A stretch of DNA of 64,000 bases, taken from contig SCHM01000002.1 of assembly GCA_004123355.1 (NCBI GenBank), positions 7,847,569-7,911,568 on the forward strand, written 5' to 3'. The translations under genes were made by a program, and so were the position numbers. Position 1 is the first letter of the stretch. Each line of letters starts with the position of its first letter. This document shows, in pieces, positions 37,246 through 50,468 of this stretch. This DNA is from Amphirosellinia nigrospora (lineage: Eukaryota > Ascomycota > Sordariomycetes > Xylariales > Xylariaceae). A model generated the notes under the pieces. The model saw nothing but the letters and a program-made list of their open reading frames with translations, was not told the DNA's origin and searched no databases.

Positions 37246-37797
37246 ATGTGGATGGCCACCATGGTAGGGTAGATGTACAAGGGGCGGGAGATGCACAAGG
37301 GATAAAAAAACTTGGGTGTTGTCGCGCGATGAGGCTCTGCATTTCCCCAAATTGTGCGGGGAATCCTTTTGTTGGCCATCCGCTATAATAGGCCCAGAAT
37401 AGCTAGACTTAGACAAGCCTTCACTGGTGCTGCTCATAGATGAGCTAATACTAATAACAGATTACATTGATCTGTACCAAAATTAGACTTAGGGGTTGAC
37501 AATATAGAAATGTACTATCGTCGAGAGAAGTACATACTGTCTTCGGTTTCAAAATATGTTGCGTAACATTGGTAATTGCACAAGACAATGTGATCTGCTA
37601 AGCTACCTATCTGAATTGGGGAGACGCAGAGCCTGCGGCGACTGCCTAGCCACAGGTGGCTTGTGGCGTCACTGAGAGTTGAAAACTTCCCCGTTCGGTT
37701 ACAGGTGCTATCAATTCGATAGCCAACAGAGATAATAATATTCATTAGTATTTCACTCCCTCATGGATTTAGCCACGACCATCGCTTTTTAAGATAC
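37246..37797. other. Intergenic, MOD5 promoter
   Basis: This is 552 bp between two plus-strand genes. No element is recognised. Confidence 0.4.
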
Positions 37798-39228
37798 ATG
37801 CTTCGCTGGAAAGCCTCGGTGCGATCTCTCGCGAGACTTTCCCATACCATGGCGTCATTAAGACCCCGCGTGAGCCACTGGTCGCTGTTATTGGTACCAC
37901 TGGCACAGGCAAATCTGACGTGAGTTAAAATGTATTTTTCATTGAGCCAAGACCCTGATTTGACTGATTATCAGTTGGCAGTAGACCTCGCCGTCAGATT
38001 CGATGGGGAGGTCATCAACGCGGATGCGATGCAGATGTACAGGGGCTTGCCCGTGATTACGAACCAGATTTCAGCCGAAGAACAGCGCGGTATCCCACAT
38101 CATCTGCTCGCGCAAATAGACCCTCTTGAGCCGACGTGGACTAATGGTATCTTTGTACGAGAAGCTCAGAGACTCATCAAGGAGATCCGCAACAGGGGAA
38201 AACTCCCTATCGTGGTTGGCGGCAGTCTTTACTATGTACAAGCCTTACTTTTCGACGGTAGTCTCATCAACTCGGAACAGACCGAGCCCGAACAGATTGA
38301 GTTCCGTCCACAAGAAGAAATTCACTCTCAGTTCCCCATTCTTGATGAGCCCACTCCTCTTATTTTAGAAAAATTGCGTGAGGTCGATCCCTCCATGGCT
38401 GAACGCTGGCATCCAGATGACCGGCGAAAGATTAAGAGATCGTTAGAGATATATCTCACAATCGGCAGACGAGCGTCGGATATATACGCGGAGCAACAGG
38501 AAGCTAAACAAGTCGCTAATAATGAAAGGAAACCTTGGGAAACGTTGGTCTTGTGGACCTACTCAAAGCCCGACACATTGAAAGAGCGACTCAGCAAGCG
38601 AGTAGACCGTATGGTTCAAAGAGGCCTCATAGATGAAGCCAAAATTTTACATAGCCGTTTTCGTGAAAGCACAGAACTGGGAGAAGTGGTTGATATCACT
38701 CGTGGAATCTGGCAGTCGATTGGATTCAAACAGATGAAAGCTTTCCTCGATAGCGAACTCGACGCAGAGCCTCCAGAAACCCTTGAGAAGAAGAAGGATG
38801 ACGGGGTGGAAGAAATCAACGTTGCCACGAGGCAGTATGCGAGGTATCAGTTGCGGTATATCCGGCAGAAAACTCTGAGATCATTGAAAGAACACGCTGC
38901 GATGGATCTGCTATATGTATTAGACAGCACCAATGCGAGCGAATTCTCAGCGAGTGTATTGCAGCCTGCAGCAGACATATGCCGGCATTACCTCGCGGAT
39001 GAGAAACGACCGCACCCGACGGAAATATCAGACACTGCACGAGAGATTCTCACCGCATTTGAAAACAACAACGCCTCAACTCAAACTACATTCAAGGTCA
39101 AGAACTGTGAGCTTTGCAGCATGAGTCTCCCGACCGAAGACTCATGGGTCCAGCATATTAATGGCAAGAAACACCGAAGAGCTATTTTGAAGAAGAAGAG
39201 ACTCGCCTTGGTGCCGGTGGAGTCCTGA
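37798..39228 (+). CDS. MOD5: tRNA dimethylallyltransferase (isopentenyltransferase)
   Basis: The enzyme adds the isopentenyl group to A37 of tRNAs reading UNN codons. Exon 1 is 37,798-37,919 and exon 2 is 37,975-39,228, with a 55-nt intron (GTGAGT, branch TGACTGAT). The P-loop spans the junction (VAVIGTTGTGKSD), followed by INADAMQMYRGLPVITNQ, PHHLLAQIDP and VVGGSLYYVQALL. The C-terminal zinc finger of eukaryotic members is present (CELCSMSLPTEDSWVQHING then KKHRR). Two in-frame ATGs, 37,798 and 37,849, are 17 codons apart. The first adds the basic, acid-free MLRWKASVRSLARLSHT, a mitochondrial targeting sequence, as in yeast MOD5 with its two start sites. One base is missing near 37,868 between LRPR and EPLV; with it the CDS is 459 codons. 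Confidence 0.94.
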
Positions 39229-39625
39229 AGTCGATGCAAGTCTAAGCCTACGGTCTTGGAAAGAAAACTTGGCACGTATGTGCTCTGCACCGTCAGCACT
39301 AGACATGGAGGGACTTAGGTGAAGCATATGACGCTACCTTATGTCTCATGCCATGGCTGAAGGCCACCAGCATACGCTTATCTAAGGATGTGGGAGTAAT
39401 CGACCATCTATTACTATCAAGGATATCCTTTACACTGGTCCTCTATTAGTACTAGGGACATGACATAACATCACAACTACTTGTTAGATAAGGATGGTAC
39501 GACCATCATGCTCTGGCGCGGAGTGCTCATTTCTATCTTGAGTATAACGGTTCACTACCATGTACAAACTGCGCCACTGCTGGAAAGTTGGCCCGGTATG
39601 TCTTTCGCGTGAAGCACATACATGC
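39229..39625. other. Intergenic between convergent genes
   Basis: This is 397 bp shared by the 3' ends of MOD5 and the galactosidase gene. Nothing is recognised in it. Confidence 0.4.
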
Positions 39626-41575
39626 CTAATCCTCTTCGAATAACTCTAGGGCGTTTACCGCGATCTTATGATCTGGTCGTGTTGTGTTAGAGAACCGAGA
39701 TGCATGCGCTTGGGTTTCCAAATAAGACTTACCATCTTCGCCAATGAATCCGAATATAATAGTATTCACATCGCCGTTTCTCAATTGCAATTGAACGGGA
39801 GTCGAGTCATGGTAGCCAGCGCGTGAGTTTAGGCTCGAGATATTGACTGCCGGCTCATCATTTACTATCACATAAGCTTCACCAGCTAGGTTAATCAAGA
39901 TCTATGTTAGCCATTTTCCTGGGCAGGCACCAATGACCGAGAAAATCCCTTACCCTCTGGGCTTTCGACTTGGTAGTGGAAGGCAAGCCACTGCAGAGAT
40001 CCGGTGCCTGTTACGTTATGGAAAGTCACCTCGTTTGACTCGTCGATCACTGCGGCCAGCTGGTCAGACTACAACTCATCGTAACCTGGCGGGGGTTCTT
40101 CACCTGTTCGACTAGACAAGATTGAACGATTGGCCTCGTAGCGCTTCAGCGTCGAGGGTAAGAAACTGCACCGGTCTTCACGTCGACTTTCCACATGGAA
40201 TGGTAGTCCAGCTGGATGGTCTTTGCTCTTCAATGCAAGGTATTAGATGAGCCTCCGAGGGTTGGAATGGCTTTGAGTGTCGTGAGAAACGTACCCAGTA
40301 TTGATGTTCATCGGTAACCAGACGTAGTTTGAGCTAGCACCTCCCTTCGAGTCCCAGGCATCACCCATATAAATATACGTAGTCTTTTGAGATCCCTGGA
40401 CAGTTAGTTCGAACGTGTTTTGTGATCCGTATGTGTTCTGGTCCTGTGGTGCGACTGTAACGCTTAGATCAGCAACCGCCATGTGAGTTTTTTTCGCAAA
40501 CGCATTGGGAGGTTGAAATGATTGATTCTAGTAGATGTCTCTGCTTAAATAGGAGGTGATATGGTTATGGAAGTCGACTAGAGAAAGAAGAAATATCGGC
40601 CATCACTTACTGTCCGACCCTCCAGTCCAAGGACCGGATATCGAATTGGCCCAAAAGACTTTGTTTGGATTGGAACGCCAGCCTGTCTTGCCCGATACGA
40701 TCAAGAAGTACACCCCGTCCGCTTTCACGATCCCGGGAGCTTCGTAGGCACCGGCGCCTAGATTCGGCTTAGGTACGGGATCTCATGATAATATGGGGTC
40801 ACTTACGGAGGTCCGAGAGCTTATCGCCCAGTGTCCCGTCTGAGTTGATGCCATTGATTTGAACAATGTTGTGATCAGCGCTCGTCAGAAGATACCATGT
40901 ATCTGTTTTATGTCAGCAAATCGTTTCTGCTTTATAAGGCAACTGATTCGTACCCGTAGCATCGTCGTGAAACATTCCGGTGTCCGAGTAGCTGTCAGCC
41001 GCAAGTTAGTATTTCCAGTCAACGAGCGAGTAAAATTTCCGTCCTAGACTCCAGACGCTTACGAGTAGTCATCTGGTGGTATATGGACTTTAGCTGAAGT
41101 TCCGTAACCTCCAGTAAACTGCCCTGACTTAAGGGAGAGCACATAGCGGTCTTGTTGGCCAAACAGCTGCGTAGACATTCGTTAACCACTGATATTTCAT
41201 CACGCCCACTCATGAGGGGGAAATACCCAAAAAGACCCATTCGGCTTCGCGATCTTGGGCCGCCACATCCCTGATACGGAGCTGGCTTGCTGTCCAAGAT
41301 TCTTCCAGTTGATAAGGTCTGTAGATGAGTACATCATCGGCGTCTGGTCTAAAGACGCCGTTAGTACAGTTCTCGATAGTCACCTAGCAGACTCAGAACA
41401 TACTGCTGGAGGCATGTCCAACCCAGTAGTAAGTATCTCCTCGCAGTACGACGCCACCTCCGTGTGCATCAATCTTGTTGCCATCAGTATCGTACCAAAC
41501 GGCACCGGGAGCGATCCATGAGGCGCCGAAGGCGCCTGACACAGCGCAGGCGTACAGAAGCGAGGAGATTAGCAT
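39626..41575 (-). CDS. Secreted GH43-like galactan 1,3-beta-galactosidase with C-terminal carbohydrate-binding module
   Basis: Nine exons, none long, are recovered by splicing: 41,575-41,404, 41,348-41,227, 41,166-41,063, 40,991-40,954, 40,902-40,807, 40,757-40,611, 40,454-40,295, 40,227-39,954 and 39,901-39,626. Introns are 49-156 nt with GTAAGT/GTATGT donors, and phases agree through exon 7. A signal peptide opens the protein (MLISSLLYACAVSGAFGASW), followed by NKIDAHGGGVVLRGDTYYW, MWRPKIAKPNGSFW, GQFTGGYGTSAKVHI, DGTLGDK, AYEAPGIVK, YFLIVSGKTGWRSNPNKVFW and TTYIYMGDAWDS, the five-blade propeller of GH43 galactosidases. The end (NEVTFHNVTGTGSLQWLAF; AYVIVNDEPAVN) resembles a CBM35-type module. 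Exon 8 changes frame and seems to lack about three bases; length is then about 463 residues. It likely acts on arabinogalactan side chains. Confidence 0.85.
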
Positions 41576-44500
41576 ACTGCTGAACTATTCTTCTCAACGA
41601 AGTCAAACTATAGAAGACCACTCGAATTTCACAATAGAAAACGGCCTGTCCTGATGCACTTATATAATTCACCTCTTATAGTTCCGCTCGGTGCCAATTG
41701 CAGCGAGCCCGCGGTCGGCTAATCGCTTAAACTCAGCGACGATATTACCCTTTCCAGGAAAACGGGCCTCCCCTTTTTGCGTTAACCTCCAACTCCGTTT
41801 CCAGAGTAGATGCAAAAACGGGTCATGAAGGTCCGAAGATCGTTGTTCTTTCCGGTTAGGTACTTACTCCGCGGTTTAAATCGCGGCTGGAACACGCCCC
41901 TATTTGGCGATGCTTACCCCTGCAGGAGCTGAACGAACGCCATTTGGCGAGAGGCTTAAATGGCCCCGCAGAGACTCAACTTCATGGCCATATGTTCAAG
42001 GATGCGTTGAGTCCATCGCCTGTTTGTTTTGAACTTTGGAGACTCTTTAGCTAGCTATCTACCTAAACCAATCACTTATCGCAAGAGAACTAGCCTCGCA
42101 CATTGATCATAGTGTTGCACCCGCAAATAGCCAGTTTAATCACCAGGCCTGCCTAGCAGAGCGCCGGATGAGATATTTATCGATGACTGTATTAGAAGCC
42201 GACTTTATAGGCCTACCAAGTTATTCAATATCATAGCGTCGTTACTGTCATAGTCGTTACGTTGACTAAGATACGTGTAGAGCTTCACTTGAAGTTACAT
42301 GGTGCCAAACACTTCCTACTGTCATAATAGGGGAACCAGGAATCCCTATCGCCCGTCTTCAATCGGCTTCACAAACTTAGTCAAGTACGAAGACGGGATA
42401 GCAAGAGGGAAAAAACGCGGCTCCGCCAGCCAAATGCGTCTATAGAACACCTCATGCAACAAGCTAACTACATAGAAGCTTGTAGAACATTCTAATAACT
42501 ATGAATGCCAGGAACAGGGATTTAGACTCAGGGATCAGACCAGGCAAAGAGACTCCCTGTATGTAGTCATGTAGTCACATAGAGCCCACGGAGATGGCTT
42601 CACTGGCTCTCCGTGCAACAACAGATATCTACACCCTGCCCCTGCGAGGCCCCGACAATGAAGCTGAAATTCATGCTAAGATGGTTGCCGAAAGGGAGTG
42701 TTCAAGGAGTGATGATGTCAACGCAAACCCCGGATGTCAAAACATTGGAATATTAATCCATCATGGCACTTCGCCATGTTACCTACAAGCACCAGTTTGC
42801 AATATTGCCGCTTTGAGCTGTATTATGTCAATGGCTCGCTCGCTCGCTGAAGCCATCTTTGGCTGACGTATGACGGGTTGTATGAACTGCCTTAACAATC
42901 TTACAACATTACATCATACGTCACGGTCTCGGCCGTGAATAGAATTAGCTTGGCATCAAGTCACTCGCCTTGATCACGCTCTAATTTTGTAATCTTGTGA
43001 CTCCGTGATACAATATTGTGGATCTATCTTGTTCCTGCGCCTTGCTACCTACATACGATTTGTATCCATGTTCTCAATAGTCTCGAATGATGGCCGAAAA
43101 CAACCTTCGAAGAATAGTCATCTACTACCTATAAATCCCATGAGCAAGTGTTATTAAAATTCAAGTTCGTTGAATGTGTATTCTTGATTTGGCTCTCACT
43201 TCTTAGAATAACCCTTGGTCCCGGCTCTTAGCGCTATCTATAAGAATATTCGGGTCGGCAACATAACAAGTTTGCTACGAGACGTGTATAGATTCTGTAC
43301 TAGGTCGTTGAAAGGTCTCGACCGAAGAAGCGTAATGTCGAGTATTGTATCGAGCTATCACTTCTGACTCGGTTTTCTTAAAATGGGCTACATTATATGT
43401 GTCTGTGAGACAGTTACATTATCATTTGTGGCCGCATAGCTTGAGACGGTGGAATCTTGGGCCGACACAAAAGCGGCAAGCTAGACTAGATTCTACTGTA
43501 CATCTCTAGATAGTAGTTGGCTGTATGTTCTCTAATCCCTGTTCCACATACCAGGACAACATCAACTGGTGACACTGAACATACAGCAAGGTAACGGGAA
43601 AGAAATTGCATTAGAGACGGTGACTATCTGTGAGACCTCCCAAGACCAGTCAGTCGTAGAACCGGTGAGCGGACAATGGATACCGTCTAATTTGCCCCTT
43701 GATAGTTTCCATAGCCCCGATCATTTGTCTATCAAAGAGAAGGCTTAGAAATACGCAGCTAAAATCAAGTCCAATACAAAGCCATGGTCGAAGAAAGCGA
43801 AAGAAATTCTCAGTACCAAATGCTAACGAAATCGAATTCTTTGCTACGTTTATGCAACTGAGTGTTCATAATGTAGGGATAGAGAGTTATTGATGGCGGT
43901 GAGTGGTTTGAGTGGTCGTATCGCAGATGCCCACGTATGTGCTTATGCGTAGGTACGCATCCAGTATGCAGTTGTTTCCGATATGATTTAGCGACACGAC
44001 TGTGCTCCGAGTCTCCTCTAGAATGTATCAATATAATACGTTGCTTGATGAGTGGTACTTGTGGCGAGAGTGCTCATAAGTCTGTATTTTGTGTAATTTC
44101 CTACATAACTATGCTTGAGCAGTTCTTTATCTACGTTATATGTCTCATATTTTGAATTATGGTGGTCTTGAGCTCATGGATCTTGACATGCAGGGTATCA
44201 TTATGTCGATCTCACCGTAGTTTAAGAGATGATATCTTTAAGAGTGTACGCAAATCATAGCATTATTAGTTGTAATATACTTGTACACTGTACTTCCTAT
44301 TCCGGCCATACCACAGTCCAATCGTTAATTTATCGTTTGTGTTCCTGGGCTCCCCGCACTTGATAAGTTGTAGTCGGCAAAAAGTGAGACAGTGTTTCAC
44401 TTTCTCTCTAGCCAGAACCAACTACAATCCCTCGTTTACCCGAGACGGGGCATGGATAGACTCGATCTGTACCATCTCATCATATAGCAGTGCGCCTTGC

Positions 44501-45198
44501 GGATATCTAGCATAACAACTCACTTGTAGCTGCAGCATGTTATCGCAATACTGCGGAATGAACAAACATCCGGGGTTCGTCGGAAGATATATATTAACAT
44601 TGGCCAGTTGTTCTAGCTATGTCTCATCCCGTACATCCTTGTAGGTGACATAACGGCATTGACTCTGCATGACAATTATCGTGGCGATTATAACTCATCA
44701 ATCGTAGTGCCCAATTGACAGACCAGATTTCTTGTAAACCTTAGTGGCGATTTTAAGGTAGTTACTATGCACGTCTGGCACATTTGGCACATCTGGTGGG
44801 CATGTCGTCTACCGGTGAGGCTAGGGTGCGAGTGGCCCGTTGTGCTGGTCGCACAGCGTTGAGTAGGATCGGTCCATTCTTATGCGTACGGAATGTCACT
44901 CATGCCACCATATCTCGGAACACAAAATCCTTGGTGTTGTGTTTCATGAAGTCCAACTACATTATCGGCTGCGAATGTGGAAGGACTTACACCGGGTTGG
45001 GTAGCAAACTCTAGTGCTGTGAACGTCATCAAGACACCCAATTCGTAGGTATGCTAGTCGAAAAAGTAACTTCTGAGAAACATATATACGCATTGTGGCC
45101 CAACTCTGGGATGATGAGAATGTGAGTCACTGTCCAATTCTAAGTTGTCCCATTTACAACACTTGCTACTATTTGTCTATTACGTTTCAGGACCCAAG
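41576..45198. other. Gene-free stretch, 3.6 kb
   Basis: I see no supported gene. A small frame at 42,594-42,866 and others at 43,700-44,160 and 44,784-45,014 have no recognisable features. A probable 5'-UTR intron of the aquaporin gene lies at about 45,122-45,190 (GTGAGT to TTTCAG). Confidence 0.4.
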
Positions 45199-46340
45199 AT
45201 GACTTCCACCCAGAACGATAGTCATGTTCGCTTTCGAGGGAGTGAAACTGGCCTACTGAGCAACGGCGGCCCTCAGCAAGGTTCCCAGGGCTCCCGCATA
45301 CTGAATAAAATACCTCTTGGGACTAAGAACCACATTGTTGCAGCTATTGGCGAGTTCGTCGGGACGTTTATGTTCCTCCTATTTGCCTTCGGGGGCACCA
45401 ACGCTGTCAACTCAGCCCCAGACCAAGGCCAGCCGGAAGACCTCTCGGCCAACGCAGCTAGACTTCTATTTATCAGCCTTTGCTTCGGTATCAGTCTTGT
45501 AGTCAATGCTTGGGTGTTCTACAGAATTACTGGTGGTCTTTTCAACCCTGCTGTTACCATTGGCCTTATGACAATTGGTGCTGTCGGCTTCCTACGTGGA
45601 GTGATAGTTATCATTAGTCAACTGCTTGGTGGTATTGCTGCTGCTGGCGTGGTATCTGGTCTTCAGCCCGGAGGACTCCATGTCTCAACTACGCTTAGTG
45701 AGGATACGTCAGTTGTTCAGGGTTTCTTCATCGAGTTTTTTCTCACTGCACAACTGGTCTTTACTATCCTCATGCTCGCTGTTGAGAAACATCGAGGCAC
45801 GTTCATGGCACCCGTCGGTATTGGCCTGTCACTCTTTATCACTCAGATGATGTAAGTACCCGCAGAATGTTTTCATATGTGGTTCCACGGTCGGAAAGTA
45901 CTCGGCTAGTACCGAATGGTCGTGTCATTCATAGCTAACACATGCTGCTTTTTTAGGGCATATATTACACTGGTGGCAGTGTCAACCCAGCACGATCCTT
46001 CGGACCAGCCGTTGCAACAGCAACGTTCCCCACGTATCATTGGATCTACTTCATCGGCCCAATACTCGGTGCTCTTGCTGCCTCAGGCTTTTATAAGTTC
46101 ATTAAACTCCTGGAGTACGAAACCGTGAATCCCGGTCAGGATGACGACGGGGGTTTCAACAATCCCCGACCATATCCTGACGATTCAGGATTCAAGAACC
46201 ATGAGGAGGCCAACCCCCATTTCCACAAAGACGCCGCTCCTGGGGCTTCTGTAAGCCAAGGAGACCCTACCAGCAGAGGCAGTACGAACGTTGGTTCTTA
46301 CGGCGATGGCCCTAGTATGGAAGCTGGTCGTGGCGACTAA
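45199..46340 (+). CDS. Aquaporin / MIP-family channel
   Basis: This is a membrane channel for water or small solutes. Exon 1 is 45,199-45,851; a 105-nt intron (GTAAGT, branch AGCTAAC, acceptor TTTTTTAG) is followed by exon 2 at 45,957-46,340. Both pore motifs are present: [11 protein letters not shown] in exon 1 and [19 protein letters not shown] in exon 2. Helices include [36 protein letters not shown] and [20 protein letters not shown]. The NPARSFGPA form is that of orthodox aquaporins rather than glycerol channels (which have NPARDxGPR). One G is missing at the start of exon 2; with it there are 346 codons. Both cytoplasmic tails are hydrophilic; the C-terminal one is Gly/Asn/Asp-rich. Confidence 0.93.
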
Positions 46341-47941
46341 TCGACTCTCGTCTGAATCCAACACTCATACTGGCAATCTGGTGAAGTCTTCGCCTCTTGA
46401 GGCCGGAGACTAGTGTCTGGTTCTCCGTCTCCCTTCCATGAAACAGATGTCTCATCTTCGCCATTCATTATCAGTTGTTGAGGCTCACTGTAGGCCTCTT
46501 GAGTGTTGTAGCGGATAGGTAAACTGTTTTGAAGGGGGATTAACCCTCGCTAATTGTTTGTGTCGCGAGAATACGGTTTTCTTTGCGCCCAACTCTTCAT
46601 GCAAACAGGAGCCAGTAGCAACAGAGGTGCTTCGTTATGACTATCCAATGAGTTAATGTCCTTATTAGAACCATCGTTTACCCATAGTAATTACGTATCA
46701 AATTGAAAAAGGGCCCCTTTGTTATCAGTTTCCCACTAAATTATCACTTGTGAGAAAGGAGAAGAAAATTATATGAATAATGAGATAATAACCCTCCGTA
46801 CCAAACGATTCAGAGCAAAACTGACTAAGTACATTGGTAAGTAGACTAATTCCAGTAACGATGAGGTATTGACCGTAGTTGCTAGGCTGTATATATTAGC
46901 CTGGAAGCCTCTAAATTTAAAGCCGTTGATACTTATAGCATACTCGTTACATATCTTTAAGACACGTTTCCGGATAGAATTACAGGGATTTCAGAGACTG
47001 CGCGCAGGAGCGTCATTGTGCTTATGACGTAAGCCGATAGATAGAGGCATGTGATTTATCAACCTAACATTAGGTAGTTATCTAGGTAGGCAGTAAATCC
47101 CATATGTTATGTCGACCTCTGTAAGTTTTGTATAGGCGATGTACAATATAAATGCTGCTGTGATTTTTGGTTTCATCGGGCATGTTATAGTAAGTAGGGT
47201 GAGAGATGTTTTATCAACTTATCCTTTATCGGTCCTCAGGATCACATAAATCCGATAATTGAATTAGCAACAGGAAATTTATTAACAGACAAATCATTAC
47301 AATTCACAGTTCGCTTCAAACTGATGATAGTTACTTGTGAGATGATGAATATTGAGCGACCTTGGATAGGTATGCCTTTATAGACGGCCCCAGCCCCGAG
47401 ACTTCTATAGTACTGTCACATATCCTTATAAACAGGGAAAAGGTAATAGATTCAATCAGTATAGAGTTTAGTAGCATCTTATTATTTGCTATATAACTAC
47501 CATGTAAAGTGTTGTGTGAAGGCTTAGCTTGGTTGGCACGCCACTCCTAAAGGGAATTTGTGACAAATACCAACATATCAATTCACTCGGTCTGACAGGT
47601 TCTGGTCATACATCGTGCCCAATAATTCATACTAACATATGTACAACTTTAATTGAAGGTAGTCCTTTAGGCCCTCGATTGTGTCTGGAAACGAGTCGAA
47701 ATCACATTAAAACGATTAGATCATCTCATACAAGTCCAGAAGCTAGTAAAGCTAAGAATGATCAATTGAATATTCAAATCGGAGACCTTGTGAACTGAAT
47801 GGATTCTCTTCCCTTCCCTCCTATTTGGCTCGGGAAGCACACTGGCAATCATCGTTCTCAACTATAACTTATAAGTCGCTTGGAATCCTCCGCATTAACC
47901 TTTAATTATACATTGTCGGTCGCTTATAACCCATAAGCTTT
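46341..47941. other. Gene-free stretch, 1.6 kb
   Basis: AT-leaning sequence after the aquaporin gene. The only notable frame (47,529-47,798) has no features. Nothing else is recognised. Confidence 0.4.
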
Positions 47942-48943
47942 TTACTGCAACATTCTTTTCAACACTTCGGCAGGAGTATGCTTGGGTGCGGCGAGCTCGA
48001 GTACCTCCTTGCTAGTTGTAGAAGCAGAGCACTGCCCCTCGATCATTGGCTGCACGGAATGCTTAATGCTCAGAATAATGTTCTTCGGGCCCGAACTATG
48101 CTCGGCCCAAACATCGATAAAGCTTGTGTCCTCGAAACTGACATTCTCAACTTTTGTACCGATGTATTGCTCAACCAACTTCACAAGCTGATTGCCGGTT
48201 ATGTCCTCTGGTCCGTTGACAACATATTTGGCTTTGTTGTGCGGGGTAGGGTCTTGCTGAGCCAAAAGGTGGGCTGCAAGTACACCAATCTCTTGTGGAT
48301 CAATGAGACCGACAGGTGCATCGGCTGATCCAATTATCTTAAGTGTATCCTGCTTCCCCGTGCTTCGGTATTGCTTGATGAGGGCGGCAGCACTCCCAAG
48401 GTAGAGCTCGGAGAAGGCATTGGGCTGGAGTGAAGTCCACTGTAGGCGCTCGAACTCCGGAGTAGCCAAAAGAGTCTCTATCGCCCAATGTGAACGGGGG
48501 TAGAACGCTTTGGAATCCGGTCGAACATTTGGTGCCGTCGTGGAAATCCGCACGACGTACTCAACACCTGCCTCGAGCGCGGCAACGTGCAACATGGTTT
48601 CGTCGATGAAGTGACTTGGGTCGGGGTTTGCTGCGACAAAGGCCCTGACAACCTCATTTTCGCGAAGCCAGTCCGCAGTGATTCCAATCCAATTTTTCTC
48701 AATGACCTCGACACCGGGGAGTTTTGTGAAGCTCTGGGCGACTTCACCACTCGCAGAACGAGTGAGAGCAACAATACGATGACCAGATAAGACGCTGCTA
48801 GTCTCGCGCAGCTTGGAAAGGGTTTTCACAACGCCTCGGCCGGTGTTCCCAGTCGCTCCGGCGATGATGATGTGGGGGCCATGATTTAGAAGTAGTGATC
48901 GAAATGTGAAAGGAGCTAATTGAATTGTGAGTATTTTGAACAT
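47942..48943 (-). CDS. NmrA-like NAD(P)-binding protein
   Basis: This is an intact single-exon gene of 333 residues. The Rossmann glycine motif is GATGNTGRGVV at residues 29-39, followed by HRIVALTRSAS and, further on, the atypical short-chain-dehydrogenase layout (LHVAALEAGVEYVVRISTTA, SLQPNAFSELYL). Members are either redox-sensing regulators like NmrA or isoflavone-reductase-type enzymes; the active-site Tyr-x3-Lys is not evident, which leans to a sensor or ligand-binding role. The first about 24 residues (MFKILTIQLAPFTF) precede the domain, and a later start is possible. No neighbours suggest a pathway. Confidence 0.88.
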   Translation of the reverse strand: MFKILTIQLAPFTFRSLLLNHGPHIIIAGATGNTGRGVVKTLSKLRETSSVLSGHRIVALTRSASGEVAQSFTKLPGVEVIEKNWIGITADWLRENEVVRAFVAANPDPSHFIDETMLHVAALEAGVEYVVRISTTAPNVRPDSKAFYPRSHWAIETLLATPEFERLQWTSLQPNAFSELYLGSAAALIKQYRSTGKQDTLKIIGSADAPVGLIDPQEIGVLAAHLLAQQDPTPHNKAKYVVNGPEDITGNQLVKLVEQYIGTKVENVSFEDTSFIDVWAEHSSGPKNIILSIKHSVQPMIEGQCSASTTSKEVLELAAPKHTPAEVLKRMLQ

Positions 48944-50468
48944 GCAAGCATCAAGAACTATCGTAGTGCTCCTTCTATCCTCTTTATATCACAGACATCT
49001 CAGCTGAAACGACGTCTAATTGGCGCAAGATCAGCCCTCGACAGTTTCTCTCCGAGGCATTACAAATCTTAGCTTATGCGATTCAACCGCTCAATGAAAC
49101 ACTTCGGTATTATTGGAAATATCTGATTTTGGCTGCACAAAAAGCGCTGGTAGAGGACTTACATCGGTATTGCCTAGGTAAGTCAGGATTCGGGGTATCA
49201 AAACGTATCTGCTTATGATCGCTGACTTATTGGATAGTTACGTAACCTTACGTGACGTCTAGCCACGATACCAAGTGTAAATATTACCTCGGTAGGTTAT
49301 TGCTTGGCTGCGTGAGCTAGTACGGTATTGGTTAATCTTCGTAGGAGCACAGATGCTAGCGCCAAGGACTAGGTACTGAGGAGGTCTGCCGGAACTCCGC
49401 TAAAAATATAGTAAAATCTATAGAGATTTGGTTAGAGATGGCCACAATCTACCATTAAGTCATTTAGTTCGTTTCTTCTACTTCAGGATTCGGCCTAAGT
49501 GATTAGAAATCACCGGAGAGTTATCGGTCCCCCTTAATACATTTGTAAGACAAACTTGCTTTAGATACTAAGTAACTATCTGAACCTAATACATGGTAGG
49601 CAATAGAACACTTGCTGTTGAACGAGGCTCCGGAGCCATTTTCGTGGAGACCATCTATATACAGGAGTCTCTTTGCCTGTGTACCTGTGCTTCGTAACAA
49701 TAAAGACCCAAGTCCTCTCAACTAATTGAGGGAGGCTCAGTAGGAATTAGTATCGGCACAAGACGCTACACTCCTACCTTGCGGCGACCTATATCTGTCC
49801 CGTATTTTCTTTGGAACCAGCCCTTAACCATCTTCAACATTGTCCTTTTTGAACTTGGCGCAATTGAGTTTTTGGGCTTGGATAAGTGTGACAGGGGCTT
49901 AGGCTCAAGTGATTGGAACTCAGTGTTCTACTCTTATAAGGTCTTTGGTTTCCTGTTTCCGGTTGCAATATAAGCTTGCCCAAAGCCCCTTATCTATAAG
50001 CAAAATTCAAAGATGTTTAGACCTCCGGCCCTAGGCTCCTCGAGAGGGTCCATACCACACGAGGCTGTATTGGCCAATGCCCCTTCTATCTCCTCTAAAT
50101 GTCTGAGCCTACGCGGAGAATCTAGGAGTCTCTGGGTGCCAGTCCCCGGCTATATACATCCAGGTCCTTTGTTCATAGGGCCATAAGCCCCACGGAGTCT
50201 ATATGAGGCTTGGGAAGGTGAGGGTCTTGGTGTGCTAGACAAGGTATCGTGAGATGAAGAGATGCCTCGTGACAGCAAGTGTAATATTTTACAAGTTTCG
50301 GAGGGTGTAGCTGAACTCCAGGTCGTTCCAACTCTCAAGAACACCGATTATTGCAAACAAGCATCTATTGATTAGACAGGCACCCAAACACAGAGTTGGA
50401 CAAATCCTGCCTGTACATCGATCCACGAATTGCTGAATCAGTTTAAAAACTTGGCCCGTCAACCAAGG
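48944..50468. other. Intergenic, 1.5 kb upstream of the tRNA pair
   Basis: Small frames at 49,521-49,721, 49,779-49,973 and 50,150-50,344 are not convincing. The stretch from 49.4 kb to the tRNAs reads like decayed sequence, but I cannot identify an element. Confidence 0.35.

Noticed and set aside
42594-42866. 90-residue plus-strand frame
   Set aside because: No signal peptide, domain or splice context; isolated in a gene-free stretch.
44784-45014. 76-residue plus-strand frame before the aquaporin
   Set aside because: No features, and it lies where the aquaporin promoter and leader should be.
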